In this document: positions 35,112 to 43,622 of the stretch, in pieces
Layout of the letters: every line of letters starts with the position of its first letter
Position numbering within the stretch: position 1 is the stretch's first letter
Assembly (NCBI RefSeq): GCF_016863015.1
Contig: NZ_BOOB01000019.1
Location: forward strand, 62,001-126,000
DNA length: 64,000 nt
Source of the DNA: Microbispora amethystogenes
GTDB taxonomy: Bacteria; Actinomycetota; Actinomycetes; Streptosporangiales; Streptosporangiaceae
Direction: 5' to 3'
Program-made: the position numbers and the translations under genes
The notes under the pieces: model-generated
What the model saw: only the letters and a program-made list of their open reading frames with translations
Told to the model about the DNA's origin: nothing
Databases searched by the model: none

Positions 35112-36518
35112 GTGTCTCGACGCCTCCTTCGCATTCCCGCCGCCGTCGTAGGCTCTCTCGCCCTCGCCGCGGCCACCCTGACCGGAACCGCCGGGGCTGC
35201 GACGGGCACTCGGACCGGCATCACCGCTGCGGCCACCACCCCGTCGCACCTGTCGGGCACCCTCGCGGACGGCGCCACCTGGATCGCCGACGTGCCCGCC
35301 GACTGGAACGGCACGCTCCTGCTGTTCAGCCACGGCTATGGTCCGGCCGTCGCGCAGAACGCGCCTTCCGACGAGGCCCGTACGGCCCTTCTCGCGGAGG
35401 GTTACGCGCTCGCCGGTTCCTCCTTCGATCCGCAGGGCTCGTGGTGGGCGCTGAACAGCGCCGAGCGCGACCAGTTCGCCACCCTCGACGCCTTCCGCCG
35501 TACGGTCGGCCGGCCGTCCCGCACCCTGTCGGTCGGGCTGTCCATGGGCGGCCTGGTCAACGCCCAGATCGCCCGTGACGGGGCCGGCCGCGTCGACGGG
35601 GCCCTCGGGCTGTGCGGCCTCGTCGCGGGGGGCGTCGACCTGGACGACTACCAGTACGACGCCGAATACACGATCGCCTCACTGCTGTTGCCCGGCCAGG
35701 AGATTCGGCTCACCGGGTTCGCCGACGCCGCGGACGCCGCCGCGACGGCGCAGCGGCTGACCGACGCCGTGATCGCCGCGCAGGCCACCCCGCAGGGACG
35801 GGCCAGGATCGCGCTCGCCGCCGCCTACCTCAACCAGAGCGACTGGGCGCCAGGACAGAACCCGCCGGCGCCCGGCGACCCCGAGGGGCAGGAGGCCCAG
35901 CAGTTCGCCTGGCTCTCCCAAGGGGTGCTCGGGTTCATCGAGAACGGCCGCTGGTCCATCGAGCAGTCCGCCGGGGGCAACACCTCCTGGAACGCCGGGC
36001 TCGACTACGCGGCGCTGCTGCGCGACTCCGAGCACGCCGACCAGGTGCGGACGCTGTATCGCAAGGCCGGCCTCGACCTGCGCGCCGACCTGACCACCCT
36101 GACCCGCGGCGCCCACCTGCGCGCCGACCCGGGCGCGCGACGCAGGCTGGAGGCGACCTCCACCGCCGGTCAGAGCCTCGCGATACCGCTGCTCGACCTG
36201 CACACCATCGCCGACCAGCTCGTCCCGGTGCAGCAGGAGGCGGCGTTCGCCGAACGGGTCCGGGCGGCCGGCGACGAACGGCTGCTGCGGCAGGCGTACG
36301 TCGCACGCCAGGGCCACTGCGCCTTCACCACCGCCGAGATCGTCGCGGGCGTGCGGGCGATCGACAGGCGGGTCACGACCGGCCACTGGGGCGACGTCGC
36401 CGAACCCGCCGTCCTGCAGCGCTCCGCTCTGTCACTGAACCTCGGCGAGGCCGCCTTCGTCCGCTACCGGCCCGGCCGCCTCGTCGTCGGCCGGCACTCC
36501 TCCCTGATCGGCTCGTAG
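35112..36518 (+). CDS. Secreted alpha/beta hydrolase
   Basis: A 468-residue protein with a signal peptide (about residues 1-31, ending GAAT/AGAA) and one hydrolase domain. It shows the oxyanion region LLFSHGYGP, the nucleophile elbow VGLSMGG, an acid in LHTIADQLVP and a late His in RQGHCAFT. The spacing suits a serine hydrolase with a large cap region (residues about 200-330). It may act on esters or peptides outside the cell; related secreted proteins are poorly studied. GTG 35112 is chosen for the signal peptide and GGGAG 7 nt upstream. Cargo of islet A; its 3' end abuts a truncated vapC read from the other strand. Confidence 0.78.
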   Translation: MSRRLLRIPAAVVGSLALAAATLTGTAGAATGTRTGITAAATTPSHLSGTLADGATWIADVPADWNGTLLLFSHGYGPAVAQNAPSDEARTALLAEGYALAGSSFDPQGSWWALNSAERDQFATLDAFRRTVGRPSRTLSVGLSMGGLVNAQIARDGAGRVDGALGLCGLVAGGVDLDDYQYDAEYTIASLLLPGQEIRLTGFADAADAAATAQRLTDAVIAAQATPQGRARIALAAAYLNQSDWAPGQNPPAPGDPEGQEAQQFAWLSQGVLGFIENGRWSIEQSAGGNTSWNAGLDYAALLRDSEHADQVRTLYRKAGLDLRADLTTLTRGAHLRADPGARRRLEATSTAGQSLAIPLLDLHTIADQLVPVQQEAAFAERVRAAGDERLLRQAYVARQGHCAFTTAEIVAGVRAIDRRVTTGHWGDVAEPAVLQRSALSLNLGEAAFVRYRPGRLVVGRHSSLIGS

Positions 36519-36519
36519 A

Positions 36520-36610
36520 TGCCGACAAGCAGGCGAAAACCATCCGCACCCACCTCACCCCGGTAGAAGCGGACCAAAGCGCTGGCCTCGATGAGGTTGA
36601 GCTCTGTCAC
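36520..36610 (-). pseudogene. vapC: Truncated VapC-type PIN toxin
   Basis: A GTG at 36610 overlaps the antitoxin stop (GTGA), and the frame reads like a PIN toxin start: LNLIEASALVRFYRGEVG, where most VapC toxins have xxLIDTSALVRxxR. After about 30 residues the frame enters the end of the opposite hydrolase gene and no PIN domain remains. The first catalytic Asp position is a Glu. The toxin was cut off, leaving the antitoxin alone. Confidence 0.55.
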
Positions 36611-36834
36611 GCCACAGCCTGTTGCGCGCCGTCACCCTTCTCGATGGTGGCCGAGAAATCGATCTCTCCCTCGGCCACCATCTCGCGCATACGAGCTATG
36701 GCGGCTGCACGTCTGCGCCGGTCGGTGATCTCCCGTAGAGCCGCGTTGACCGCGTCTTTCTTGGAAGAAGTGCCGAGCGGCTTCGCGGCCTCGGCCAGGG
36801 CCTCGTCGTCGAGGTCGATAAGGGTCTCGGTCAT
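36607..36834 (-). CDS. vapB: VapB-type antitoxin without an intact toxin
   Basis: A 75-residue protein. The N-terminal ribbon-helix-helix (MTETLIDLDDEALAEAAKPL; DAVNAALREITDRRRR) and the acidic tail (EMVAEGEIDFSATIEKGDG) match antitoxins of VapBC pairs, which repress their operon and block the PIN RNase. The overlapping downstream gene should be vapC but is truncated to a stump, so this copy is an orphan and could only act in trans against other toxins. ATG 36834 or ATG 36840 may be the start. Located 75 bp from the middle tRNA-Phe fragment. Confidence 0.78.
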   Translation of the reverse strand: MTETLIDLDDEALAEAAKPLGTSSKKDAVNAALREITDRRRRAAAIARMREMVAEGEIDFSATIEKGDGAQQAVA

Positions 36835-37225
36835 GGACATCGCCTCGCCCGTATATACGAATCTGATGCCCCTGAACATGGTCTCGTTCCGCCGAGCAGA
36901 GTGATTGCTCCGCCTGAAAAGCGGAAGGCCGGCAGTTCGACCCTGCCCCTGACCACCATCTTTGAACAGCCCAAACACCCCGAGCCGATCTTCGAATTCT
37001 TGTCAAGGCGGCGAGGACATTGCTGAAGCGCCCCGTTATGGGCCCCTTGAGTGCTCTTGTTGGGCTCCCATCCTGGCGTTTGGATCTGGGAGAGGCGATC
37101 TTCTGCGGGGCGTCACAAACGGCGGGTTCCAGACGCCTCAACCGTGCCGCCGTTTGTTCTGCCCGGCCTGGTCCTCTCGTAGTGCGCAGGGCATCGACCT
37201 GTGCTGTCCGCCTGGAGAAGGAGTT
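36835..37225. other. Junction region between islets A and B
   Basis: No gene is recognised in these 391 bases. It holds the second tRNA-Phe fragment (36909-36990) and the leader of the repeat-protein gene. Confidence 0.5.
36909..36990 (+). repeat. tRNA-Phe 3' fragment, middle copy
   Basis: Matches the tRNA from the anticodon stem (TCCGCCTGAAAAGCGGAAGG, from 34344) to the CCA end and beyond into the flank, with one change in the T-arm side. The flank matches the outer copy (38913 onward) better than the tRNA itself. It lacks the 5' half and the right arm of the terminator. Confidence 0.85.
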
Positions 37226-38911
37226 GTGGCCTTGACCGCGCTGACCTACACCATCCTCACCGACCCGACATCCCTGGAGGCGTCGGTAGACGGGCGCTCT
37301 CCGTCCACGGGAACGGTGTATCTGATGGTGACCAACACCGGGAAGACGGTGCCCTGGCTGAGGATCGAGGTGAAGGTGCCCGTCGGTGACGGTCCCGGCC
37401 ACCTCACCCGGGACATCGGCACGATCAATCCGAGGGGCGAGTACACCGACACCCAGTCGGGTCCTCAGGCGAACAACCAGCCGGTGATCGTCCAGCCGGT
37501 GATCGTCCAGCCGCAGGGCGTCGACGTCTTCCAGGTCACCACCCAGAGTGGGCGCTTGGAAGCTTTCGCACCTGGCGACTACCTGATGCTGACACTGGAG
37601 AACGTCACCGTCGCCCCCACCGCCGGGGTGGCCGTGCTGATGGTGACCGAGACCACCAGAACCAGCAGAGGGTGGCAGCTCAGCGACGCGGCGGTGCCGG
37701 TGGTCAAGGCCGCTGCCAAGGAGATTCCAGCACCGCGTGACTTCCGCCCGGACAAGGCCATGCTGGACACCGGAGAAAACGTCACGCTGAGCTGGGACGG
37801 GTCCGGCGACTTCGGCTACGAGATCCGGTTCCCCGGTGGGCATGCGGCCATTGCCCCGGGTACGCGTACCTGGTCGCCGGCCGACGCCCCGAAGCGGGCT
37901 ACCACCTACATCTTGGTCGCGACCGACCCCACCACTCAGAAGCAGCACTTCCTCACCACGACCGTTCAGGTTCGCTATCCCGTCCTCGAAACCCTCACCG
38001 CCACGACCGGCATCGATACCCCATGGGTCCAGGGGACGGCGAACAAGGGGCGCGTCACTTTCACGGGCACCGGGGTGGAGATCTTCGGCGACTCCGGCGG
38101 GCAGGGGACGGTGACGGCCGACAGGGCGGATCTCAATGGCGTGAACACCGAGTGGGTGCAGGGGCGGAGCGCCGATGATGGGAAGATCACCTTCCCCAAG
38201 GATGGGCTTGATGTCCGTCAGGGGGGTGGGGCGTGGGGAACCGTGCATGCCGACAAGGCCGACCTCAACGGCATCAACACCGAGTGGGTGCAGGGTCGGC
38301 ACGCCGATGACGGATGGATCAGTTTCCCCAAGGAAGGCCTCAACGTGCGCAGGGGAGCCGGCCAGGCCTGGGGAACGGTGTTCGCTGACAAGGCGGATCT
38401 CAATGGTGTGAACACCGAGTGGGTGCAGGGGCGGAGCGCTGACGACGGGAAGATCACCTTCCCCAAGGATGGGCTTGATGTCCGTCAGGGGGGCGGGGGG
38501 TGGGGAACCGTGCATGCCGACAAGGCCGACCTCAACGGCATCAACACCGAGTGGGTGCAGGGACGGCACGCCGACGATGGATGGATCAGCTTCCCCAAGG
38601 AAGGTCTGAACGTGCGCAAGGGAGCCGGCCAGGCCTGGGGAACCATGTTCGCTGACACGGCCGACGTGAACAGCGTGATCACCAAAGAGGTCCGCGGATC
38701 AGGTGAGGGCAAGGGGTACATCCAGTTCCTGGAGCAGGACAAGGGCGTGCGGATATTCGGTGGCGTGTCGGCCGGCTGGATACGGGGACTCAACGATGAC
38801 GAGGCATGGATCCGCTTCAACGCAAAGGGCATATGGGTGCTCACGCGCCGAAACGGCCAGCGAACGAGCGCGAACGTGAGTTGCGCGACGGTCAATGACC
38901 GGCCCGCCTGA
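37226..38911 (+). CDS. Beta-repeat protein with Ig-like middle domain, function unknown
   Basis: A 561-residue protein with no signal peptide or membrane helix. Residues 1-150 form a beta-rich domain (YTILTDPTSLEASVDG; TGTVYLMVTNTGKTVPWLRI). Residues about 160-250 look like an Ig/FN3 fold (AMLDTGENVTLSWDGSGDFG). Then come six or seven repeats of about 43 residues around TEWVQGRxADDGxIxFPKxG and VRxGxGxxWGTVxADxADLN. The repeats alternate between two types and two 267-bp units are nearly identical in DNA. The fold is probably a stacked beta solenoid or fibre. GTG 37226 is only 2 nt from AAGGAG, so TTG 37232 (8-nt spacing) may be the true start. I know similar actinobacterial hypothetical proteins but no function. 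Sole cargo of islet B. Confidence 0.72.
   Translation: MALTALTYTILTDPTSLEASVDGRSPSTGTVYLMVTNTGKTVPWLRIEVKVPVGDGPGHLTRDIGTINPRGEYTDTQSGPQANNQPVIVQPVIVQPQGVDVFQVTTQSGRLEAFAPGDYLMLTLENVTVAPTAGVAVLMVTETTRTSRGWQLSDAAVPVVKAAAKEIPAPRDFRPDKAMLDTGENVTLSWDGSGDFGYEIRFPGGHAAIAPGTRTWSPADAPKRATTYILVATDPTTQKQHFLTTTVQVRYPVLETLTATTGIDTPWVQGTANKGRVTFTGTGVEIFGDSGGQGTVTADRADLNGVNTEWVQGRSADDGKITFPKDGLDVRQGGGAWGTVHADKADLNGINTEWVQGRHADDGWISFPKEGLNVRRGAGQAWGTVFADKADLNGVNTEWVQGRSADDGKITFPKDGLDVRQGGGGWGTVHADKADLNGINTEWVQGRHADDGWISFPKEGLNVRKGAGQAWGTMFADTADVNSVITKEVRGSGEGKGYIQFLEQDKGVRIFGGVSAGWIRGLNDDEAWIRFNAKGIWVLTRRNGQRTSANVSCATVNDRPA
38141..38674 (+). repeat. Two tandem 267-bp units inside the repeat-protein gene
   Basis: The sequence from 38141 recurs with few changes from 38408, in frame (89 codons). 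Each unit encodes one A-type (SADDGKITFPKDGLDVRQ) and one B-type (HADDGWISFPKEGLNVR) repeat. Likely to change copy number by recombination. Confidence 0.85.
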
Positions 38912-38912
38912 T

Positions 38913-39012
38913 CGCGCCTGGCAAGCGGAGGGTCGGCGGTTCGGCCCTGCCCCTGACCTCCACCTTTGAACAGCCCAAACGCCCCGAGCCGATCACGGCC
39001 GGGGCGTTTTTC
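38913..39012 (+). repeat. tRNA-Phe 3' fragment, outer copy with terminator
   Basis: Resembles the tRNA-Phe 3' half (CGCCTGGCAAGCGGAGGG; TTCGGCCCTGCCCCTGACC) with several changes, followed by the flank seen at the middle copy. It starts right after the repeat-protein stop. Confidence 0.75.
38976..39011 (+). terminator. Rho-independent terminator
   Basis: Stem AACGCCCCG...CGGGGCGTT followed by TTTTT. It is the copy of the tRNA-Phe terminator and now ends the repeat-protein transcript. Confidence 0.8.
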
Positions 39013-39132
39013 GTCTCCGATGACAGTCGACTGCAGTGGGCTTGTGCCGCGGCACTCCCGCCACGGCCGAGACCGTGCCTACCCCTGGCAGAGTGTGGCT
39101 GGCCCGCGAATCGGTCGCGAATACTGTGAGCC

Positions 39133-40014
39133 ATGAACAGCAGACGACAGCTCGGGGAGTTCCTTCAGACAAGGCGCTCTCAGCTGCGACCCGAAGACGT
39201 GGGGGTGGCCACCTACGGTGACCGGCGCCGGGTCCCCGGGCTGCGCCGGGAGGAACTGGCGCTGCTGGCCGGTGTGAGTGCGTCGTACTACTCACGGCTG
39301 GAGCAGGGCCAGGCGCCCAACGCCTCGCCCGACGTGCTCGACGCGCTGGCCCGGGCCCTCCGCCTGGACGATGCGGAACGCCGGCACCTGCACGAACTGG
39401 CCGCCGCCGGCCGCCGCCGGGGCACCGTAAGCCGTGCCGCGCCCGAACGGGTCAGCCCCGCGACGCGTCAACTGGTCGCGGTGCTCGGTGACGTGCCCGT
39501 GCTGGTGCTCGGCCGGCGCGGCGACGTGCTGGCGTGGAACACGCCGGGCCACGCCCTGTACGCCGGCCATCTGGCCCCGGAGGGCCCGGACACACCCCGG
39601 CAGCGGCCCAATATGGCTCGCCTGGTGTTCCTGGACGCGCACACCCGCGACCTGTACGCCGACTGGCCCGCGAAGGCCCGGGGCGTCGTGGCGACCCTGC
39701 GCATGGCCTCCGGCCGCCATCCGGACGACCTGCTCCTGACCGCGCTGGTCGGAGAGCTGACGGTCAAGAGCCCGGAGTTCGCCACGATGTGGGCCGACCA
39801 CCGCGTCAAGACCGACGGCGACACGGTCTACGAGATGCGGCACCCGCTGGTGGGCGCCATGCGGGTGACCCAGCAGACCCTGCGGACCACTGATGACCAG
39901 GCGGTGGTCGTCGCCACCACCGAACCCGGCTCGTCCTCGCACGCCGCGATGACGCTGCTCGTCCACAGCGTGCTGACAGGGCAAACGTCCCGGCGTACCC
40001 GAATCACCAGCTGA
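39133..40014 (+). CDS. XRE/MmyB-type transcriptional regulator
   Basis: A 293-residue protein. The N-terminal HTH (VPGLRREELALLAGVSASYY, residues about 35-60) is followed by a ligand-binding MmyB-like domain (PVLVLGRRGDVLAWNTPGHA; RLVFLDAHTRDLYADW). The family is very common in actinomycetes and often controls a neighbouring oxidoreductase or lactonase gene; some bind fatty-acid-like ligands. Here the next gene, 71 bp downstream on the same strand, is a beta-propeller protein, a possible target. ATG 39133. Intact. Confidence 0.9.
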   Translation: MNSRRQLGEFLQTRRSQLRPEDVGVATYGDRRRVPGLRREELALLAGVSASYYSRLEQGQAPNASPDVLDALARALRLDDAERRHLHELAAAGRRRGTVSRAAPERVSPATRQLVAVLGDVPVLVLGRRGDVLAWNTPGHALYAGHLAPEGPDTPRQRPNMARLVFLDAHTRDLYADWPAKARGVVATLRMASGRHPDDLLLTALVGELTVKSPEFATMWADHRVKTDGDTVYEMRHPLVGAMRVTQQTLRTTDDQAVVVATTEPGSSSHAAMTLLVHSVLTGQTSRRTRITS

Positions 40015-40085
40015 CCTCGCACATTCCCCAGGCGCTCCGACCGGAGCGCCCGATGCCGCACGCCCTCATCCAGACAGGACCAGAT

Positions 40086-41015
40086 ATGCGCACCAGATTC
40101 CTCGCCCTCGCGATCGCCGCCGGAATCGGCCTGACGACCGTGACCCCGTCGGACGCGGCGACGTCCCGGGTAGCGGTCCACTTCGACCTGACGAAGGGCC
40201 AGCAGCCGGAGAACATCGCCCTCGCCCCGGACGGCACGGCCTATGTCACCTTCGCCGCCGCCCGCCAGGTCGCCGCGATCAGCCCGAACGGCAAGATCCG
40301 GATCCTGGCGACCCTCCCCGCCCCGGCTGACGGCGGCGCACCGGCCCTCGGGTTCGCCCTGACCACCGGCATCGTCCGCACCGCCGACGGCACGCTCTAT
40401 TTCCTGTACGCCAGCGGCGACCCCGCGACCACCGGCCTCTACCGGCTGCGGCCCGGCCGGAAACCGCAACGCATCGCCGCGCTCCCAGGGAACGGCCTGC
40501 CCAACGGCCTGGCCTACGACGAACCGGCGAAGACCTTCTACCTCACCGACTCGGTCCTCGGCTCCATCTCCACGGTGCCCCTGCACGGCGGCCCGGCCCG
40601 GACCTGGTCGTCGGCACCGGAACTCGCCGCGGCCGGATTCCTCGGCGCCAACGGCATCAAGGTACGGCACGGCGCGATCTGGGCCACGAATCTCGACCGG
40701 GGCACCCTGCTTCGGATTCCGATCAGACCGGGCCGCCCCGGACCTGTCCAGGTCAAGGCCACCGGCCTGGCCGGCATCGATGACATCGCCTTCGCCGGTG
40801 ACGAGGACGACCAGGTCATCGCGGCCCTCAACGCCCCGAACAAGGTCGTGCGCATCGACACGGACGGCCGTGCCGTGACCCTTCTCACCGCCGGACTCCA
40901 GAACCCCACCTCGGTGGCGGTACGGGGCCGGACCCTCTACGTGCTCAGCGCCGCCTACCTCACCGCCACCGACCCCAACCTGATCCTGACCACCGTTGGA
41001 GCGCCCCATGCATGA
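40086..41015 (+). CDS. Secreted SMP-30/NHL-like beta-propeller protein
   Basis: A 309-residue protein with a signal peptide (about residues 1-24, ending DAA) and repeats of a propeller fold (PENIALAPDGTAYVTFAAAR; LPNGLAYDEPAKTFYLTDSV; VVRIDTDGRAVTLLTAGLQN). SMP-30/gluconolactonase relatives open lactone rings with a bound metal; the metal ligands expected for that activity are not clear here, so it may only bind ligands. ATG 40086 is chosen because it starts the signal peptide. Probably in one unit with the MmyB-type regulator upstream. An overlapping 22-codon frame begins at 41008. Confidence 0.8.
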   Translation: MRTRFLALAIAAGIGLTTVTPSDAATSRVAVHFDLTKGQQPENIALAPDGTAYVTFAAARQVAAISPNGKIRILATLPAPADGGAPALGFALTTGIVRTADGTLYFLYASGDPATTGLYRLRPGRKPQRIAALPGNGLPNGLAYDEPAKTFYLTDSVLGSISTVPLHGGPARTWSSAPELAAAGFLGANGIKVRHGAIWATNLDRGTLLRIPIRPGRPGPVQVKATGLAGIDDIAFAGDEDDQVIAALNAPNKVVRIDTDGRAVTLLTAGLQNPTSVAVRGRTLYVLSAAYLTATDPNLILTTVGAPHA

Positions 41016-41242
41016 GATCGAGCGGCGCGCCGGGTCCTACGGCGTGCGGGAGTGGGTGCCCTTCAGCCGCTACTGACCGCGTCGTCCCCCTCGCCCAAGT
41101 CGGCTCCGGACGTGAATGCCTCATCCACCGCATCGTCAAGACTGGAAGAAGTTGCGCTCAGAGATCAGGCTCCGGGACGTGCCGTCCTGAACATGGCACT
41201 TAGGCTGGCCAGGTCACGTAGTCGTAGTCTCGGGGGTCGTCC

Positions 41243-42181
41243 ATGTCGATCGCGTCTCGTCCGCTCACCCAGACGGAGCTTCTCCTGGAGCTCGAACCCG
41301 TGGTGGAGCGGGAGCTGGATCGGCATCTCGCGGTGGCCAAGGAGTGGTTCCCGCACGAGTACGTCCCGTGGAGCGAGGGCCGGACGTTCGACGGCGTCCT
41401 GGAGGGCGAGGCCTGGTCGCCGGAGGACTCCTCGATCTCCGAGGCCGCCCGTGTCTCGCTCGTCGTCAACCTGCTGACCGAGGACAACCTTCCGAGCTAC
41501 CACCACGAGATCGCGACGACCTTCGGCAGGGACGGCGCCTGGGGCACGTGGGTGCACCGGTGGACGGCGGAGGAGGGGCGGCACGGGGTCGCCATCCGCG
41601 ACTACCTCACCGTCACCCGGGCCGTCGATCCGGTCGCTCTGGAGCGGGCCAGGATGAGCCACATGCAGAACGGCTTCGCCACCGAGTACGACGGCATGCT
41701 CCGGCAGCTGGCCTACGTCTCGTTCCAGGAGCTGGCCACCCGCATCGCCCACCGGAATACCGGGAGGGTATCGGGGGACCCGGTGTGCGAGAGGCTGCTC
41801 GCGAGGGTCGCCGCCGACGAGAACCTCCACATGGTCTTCTACCGGAACCTGCTCGCCGCCGCGTTCGAGCTGGCTCCTTCGCAGACCATGCGAGCCGTCA
41901 CCGATGTCGTGACGTCCTTCCAGATGCCGGGCCAGGGCATGGAGGGTTTCGCCCGCAAGTCGGTGACGATCGCCATGGCGGGCATCTACGACCTGCGACA
42001 GCACTCTGACGAGGTCCTGCTCCCGGTGCTGCGGCAGTGGAAGACGTTCGACATCGAAGGGCTCGACGCCGAGGGGGAGCAGGCTCGTGAGGAGCTGTCG
42101 GCCTTCCTGGCTCAGCTCGACGCGGCCGCCGCCCGCTTCGAGGAGCGACGGGAAGCCCGGCGGGCGAGGGCCGAAGCCTGA
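41243..42181 (+). CDS. Acyl-[ACP] desaturase (soluble di-iron type)
   Basis: A 312-residue soluble protein. The di-iron ligands appear as LLTEDNLPSYH, EEGRHG and DENLH, giving the two ExxH motifs of the acyl-ACP desaturase fold, and the substrate channel region PHEYVPWSEGR is typical (the family contains mycobacterial DesA1/DesA2). These enzymes insert a cis double bond into ACP-bound fatty acids using oxygen and reduced ferredoxin. It is a single gene without its electron donor. About 5 kb from the olefin operon, so it could supply unsaturated chains for it, but no sequence link is seen. Confidence 0.9.
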   Translation: MSIASRPLTQTELLLELEPVVERELDRHLAVAKEWFPHEYVPWSEGRTFDGVLEGEAWSPEDSSISEAARVSLVVNLLTEDNLPSYHHEIATTFGRDGAWGTWVHRWTAEEGRHGVAIRDYLTVTRAVDPVALERARMSHMQNGFATEYDGMLRQLAYVSFQELATRIAHRNTGRVSGDPVCERLLARVAADENLHMVFYRNLLAAAFELAPSQTMRAVTDVVTSFQMPGQGMEGFARKSVTIAMAGIYDLRQHSDEVLLPVLRQWKTFDIEGLDAEGEQAREELSAFLAQLDAAAARFEERREARRARAEA

Positions 42182-42264
42182 AACAGGCCGACCGAAGGAC
42201 GAAAACGGCATCATCTGGGGCATTAAGGTGCGAGCGGTCCCAGGATCAGCACATACTGGAGACG

Positions 42265-42492
42265 ATGAACGCAGCCAGCGGCGAGCACCGCCGTCACCTG
42301 TCCACAAGTCCCTTCAAACCCCCGCCCCCTGCTCCGCCTCTCGAGCGGTTCAGCGTGAACGACCAGGTGACCCATGACCGGTACGGCCTCGGTGTGGTCA
42401 TCGGCGTAGAGGACGGCGTCGCCGTGTTCGTCGATTTCCGGTCGCGGCAGGAGCGGATCACGGCACCGTTCAAGCGGCTGTACAAACTCTGA
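42265..42492 (+). CDS. Small conserved-looking protein (75 residues)
   Basis: The N-terminal third is Pro-rich and disordered. The rest is a compact beta domain, VNDQVTHDRYGLGVVIGVED then GVAVFVDFRSRQERITAPFK, resembling the Tudor-like V-x-H-x-x-F/Y-G-x-G-x-V segment found in CarD/UvrD-type domains. It could bind RNA polymerase or nucleic acid. No operon partner. It probably occurs widely in actinomycetes as a stand-alone protein. Confidence 0.62.
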   Translation: MNAASGEHRRHLSTSPFKPPPPAPPLERFSVNDQVTHDRYGLGVVIGVEDGVAVFVDFRSRQERITAPFKRLYKL

Positions 42493-42620
42493 GACCACCG
42501 CGGCTCAGCAGACCTCGGGTTCGACGAAGAGCCCGAGGTGCTCGATGGCAACCCTGACGGCAACGTCCGCCGCCCCGGCCGTTGTCCGGCAGGGGCGTTG
42601 TCGTGGGGCAAGCTGATGAC

Positions 42621-43622
42621 GTGAGTCTCCACGTACCTCCGGACGATGTAGGAGTCCCACGGGCGCAGGCCGGTCCCACCCCGCAGCACCTGCTCGCGAC
42701 CTTGCTCGGTGAGTACCTCGACTCATCGGACGCCGACCTTCCGTCGGTGGCGGTGGTCGCGATGCTCGGGGAGTTCGGCATCAGCGAGTCCAGCGCGCGC
42801 GCCGCGTTGTCCCGGCTGACCAAGCGGGGCCTGATCGCCGTACGGGGATCCGGGCGGCCGCCCGTGTACCACCTCACGCCTCAGGCGATCGCCAGGCACC
42901 GCTCCCGGATGGATCATTTCCTGAGCTTCGGCGCACACCCGCCGCGGTGGACCGGCGACTGGGTGACCGTCTCCTTCTCGGTCCCCCAGTCCGGCCATGC
43001 CCCACGGCACGCGGTACGCAAGGTGCTGGGGTCGCTGGGCTTCGCGCGGCTGTACGACAGCGTGTGGATCCGTCCCGGAACCGACTCCGGTCCGGTGACC
43101 CAGGCGCTCCACGACGTCCTGGACGGCGTCGACGGCAGCCGGTGGTCGGTGATGCACGCCCGGTTCGACGAGGAGGCCGGCCCGCACGGTCCGGCCGCCG
43201 CCTACGATCTGGCCGGCCTCGCCTCGGCCTACGAGGGTTTCATCGCGCGGTACTCGGACCTGCGGGTGGCCGTCCGCAACGGGGAGATCGACGCGACGCG
43301 GGCGCTGGTGGCCCGGACCTCCGTCATGGATTCCTGGCGGAAATTTCCGGACATCGACCCGAACCTTCCCGAGCACCTCCTGCCGGCGCCGTGGCCCTGC
43401 CAGCCGGCCCGGGGCCTCATGCTGGAGATCCATTCCGCTCTCGGCTCGCTCGCCGAGGCGCGGCTCATCGAGGTCGTGACTCCGTACTGGCCGGACGCCG
43501 CGTCCTGGATCACCCACTTTCAGGCGTCGGAGAGCGGCGTCTCGGTCCCGGCGGCGAGGGCCGGTCGCAGGAAACTTTCACTGACTGGAACTCCTGCCGG
43601 CCAGCCGGAGCGCGTTTCGTGA
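42621..43622 (+). CDS. PaaX-family transcriptional regulator
   Basis: A 333-residue regulator with a winged helix (VAMLGEFGISESSARAALSR; GLIAVRGSGRPPVYHLT), the central PaaX domain (VRKVLGSLGFARLYDSVWIR) and a PaaX_C part (LIEVVTPYWPDAASWITH...). PaaX represses phenylacetate catabolism in E. coli; actinobacterial relatives control varied genes. No paa gene is near. GTG 42621 is favoured; the frame could extend to 42582. Monocistronic. Confidence 0.85.
   Translation: MSLHVPPDDVGVPRAQAGPTPQHLLATLLGEYLDSSDADLPSVAVVAMLGEFGISESSARAALSRLTKRGLIAVRGSGRPPVYHLTPQAIARHRSRMDHFLSFGAHPPRWTGDWVTVSFSVPQSGHAPRHAVRKVLGSLGFARLYDSVWIRPGTDSGPVTQALHDVLDGVDGSRWSVMHARFDEEAGPHGPAAAYDLAGLASAYEGFIARYSDLRVAVRNGEIDATRALVARTSVMDSWRKFPDIDPNLPEHLLPAPWPCQPARGLMLEIHSALGSLAEARLIEVVTPYWPDAASWITHFQASESGVSVPAARAGRRKLSLTGTPAGQPERVS

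Larger units (their letters stand above)
34344..36990. mobile_element. Decayed tRNA-Phe islet A
   Basis: Bounded by the tRNA-Phe 3' half (34344 onward) and a near-identical copy at 36909-36990. Contains an integrase stump on the minus strand near the tRNA, a secreted hydrolase and a VapBC pair with a truncated toxin. It is no longer mobile. Confidence 0.6.
36909..39012. mobile_element. Decayed tRNA-Phe islet B
   Basis: 2.1 kb between the middle and outer tRNA-Phe fragments, containing only the beta-repeat protein gene. No integrase remains. The outer fragment has diverged most, which suggests this is the older insertion. Confidence 0.5.

Noticed and set aside
38141-38674. 267-bp direct repeats as a possible mobile duplication
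   Set aside because: They are in-frame protein repeats within one gene; no ends, target duplications or transposase.
41243-42181. Acyl-ACP desaturase as part of the PKS-ole cluster
   Set aside because: It lies more than 5 kb away, on the other strand, with four unrelated genes between; a functional link is possible but unsupported.
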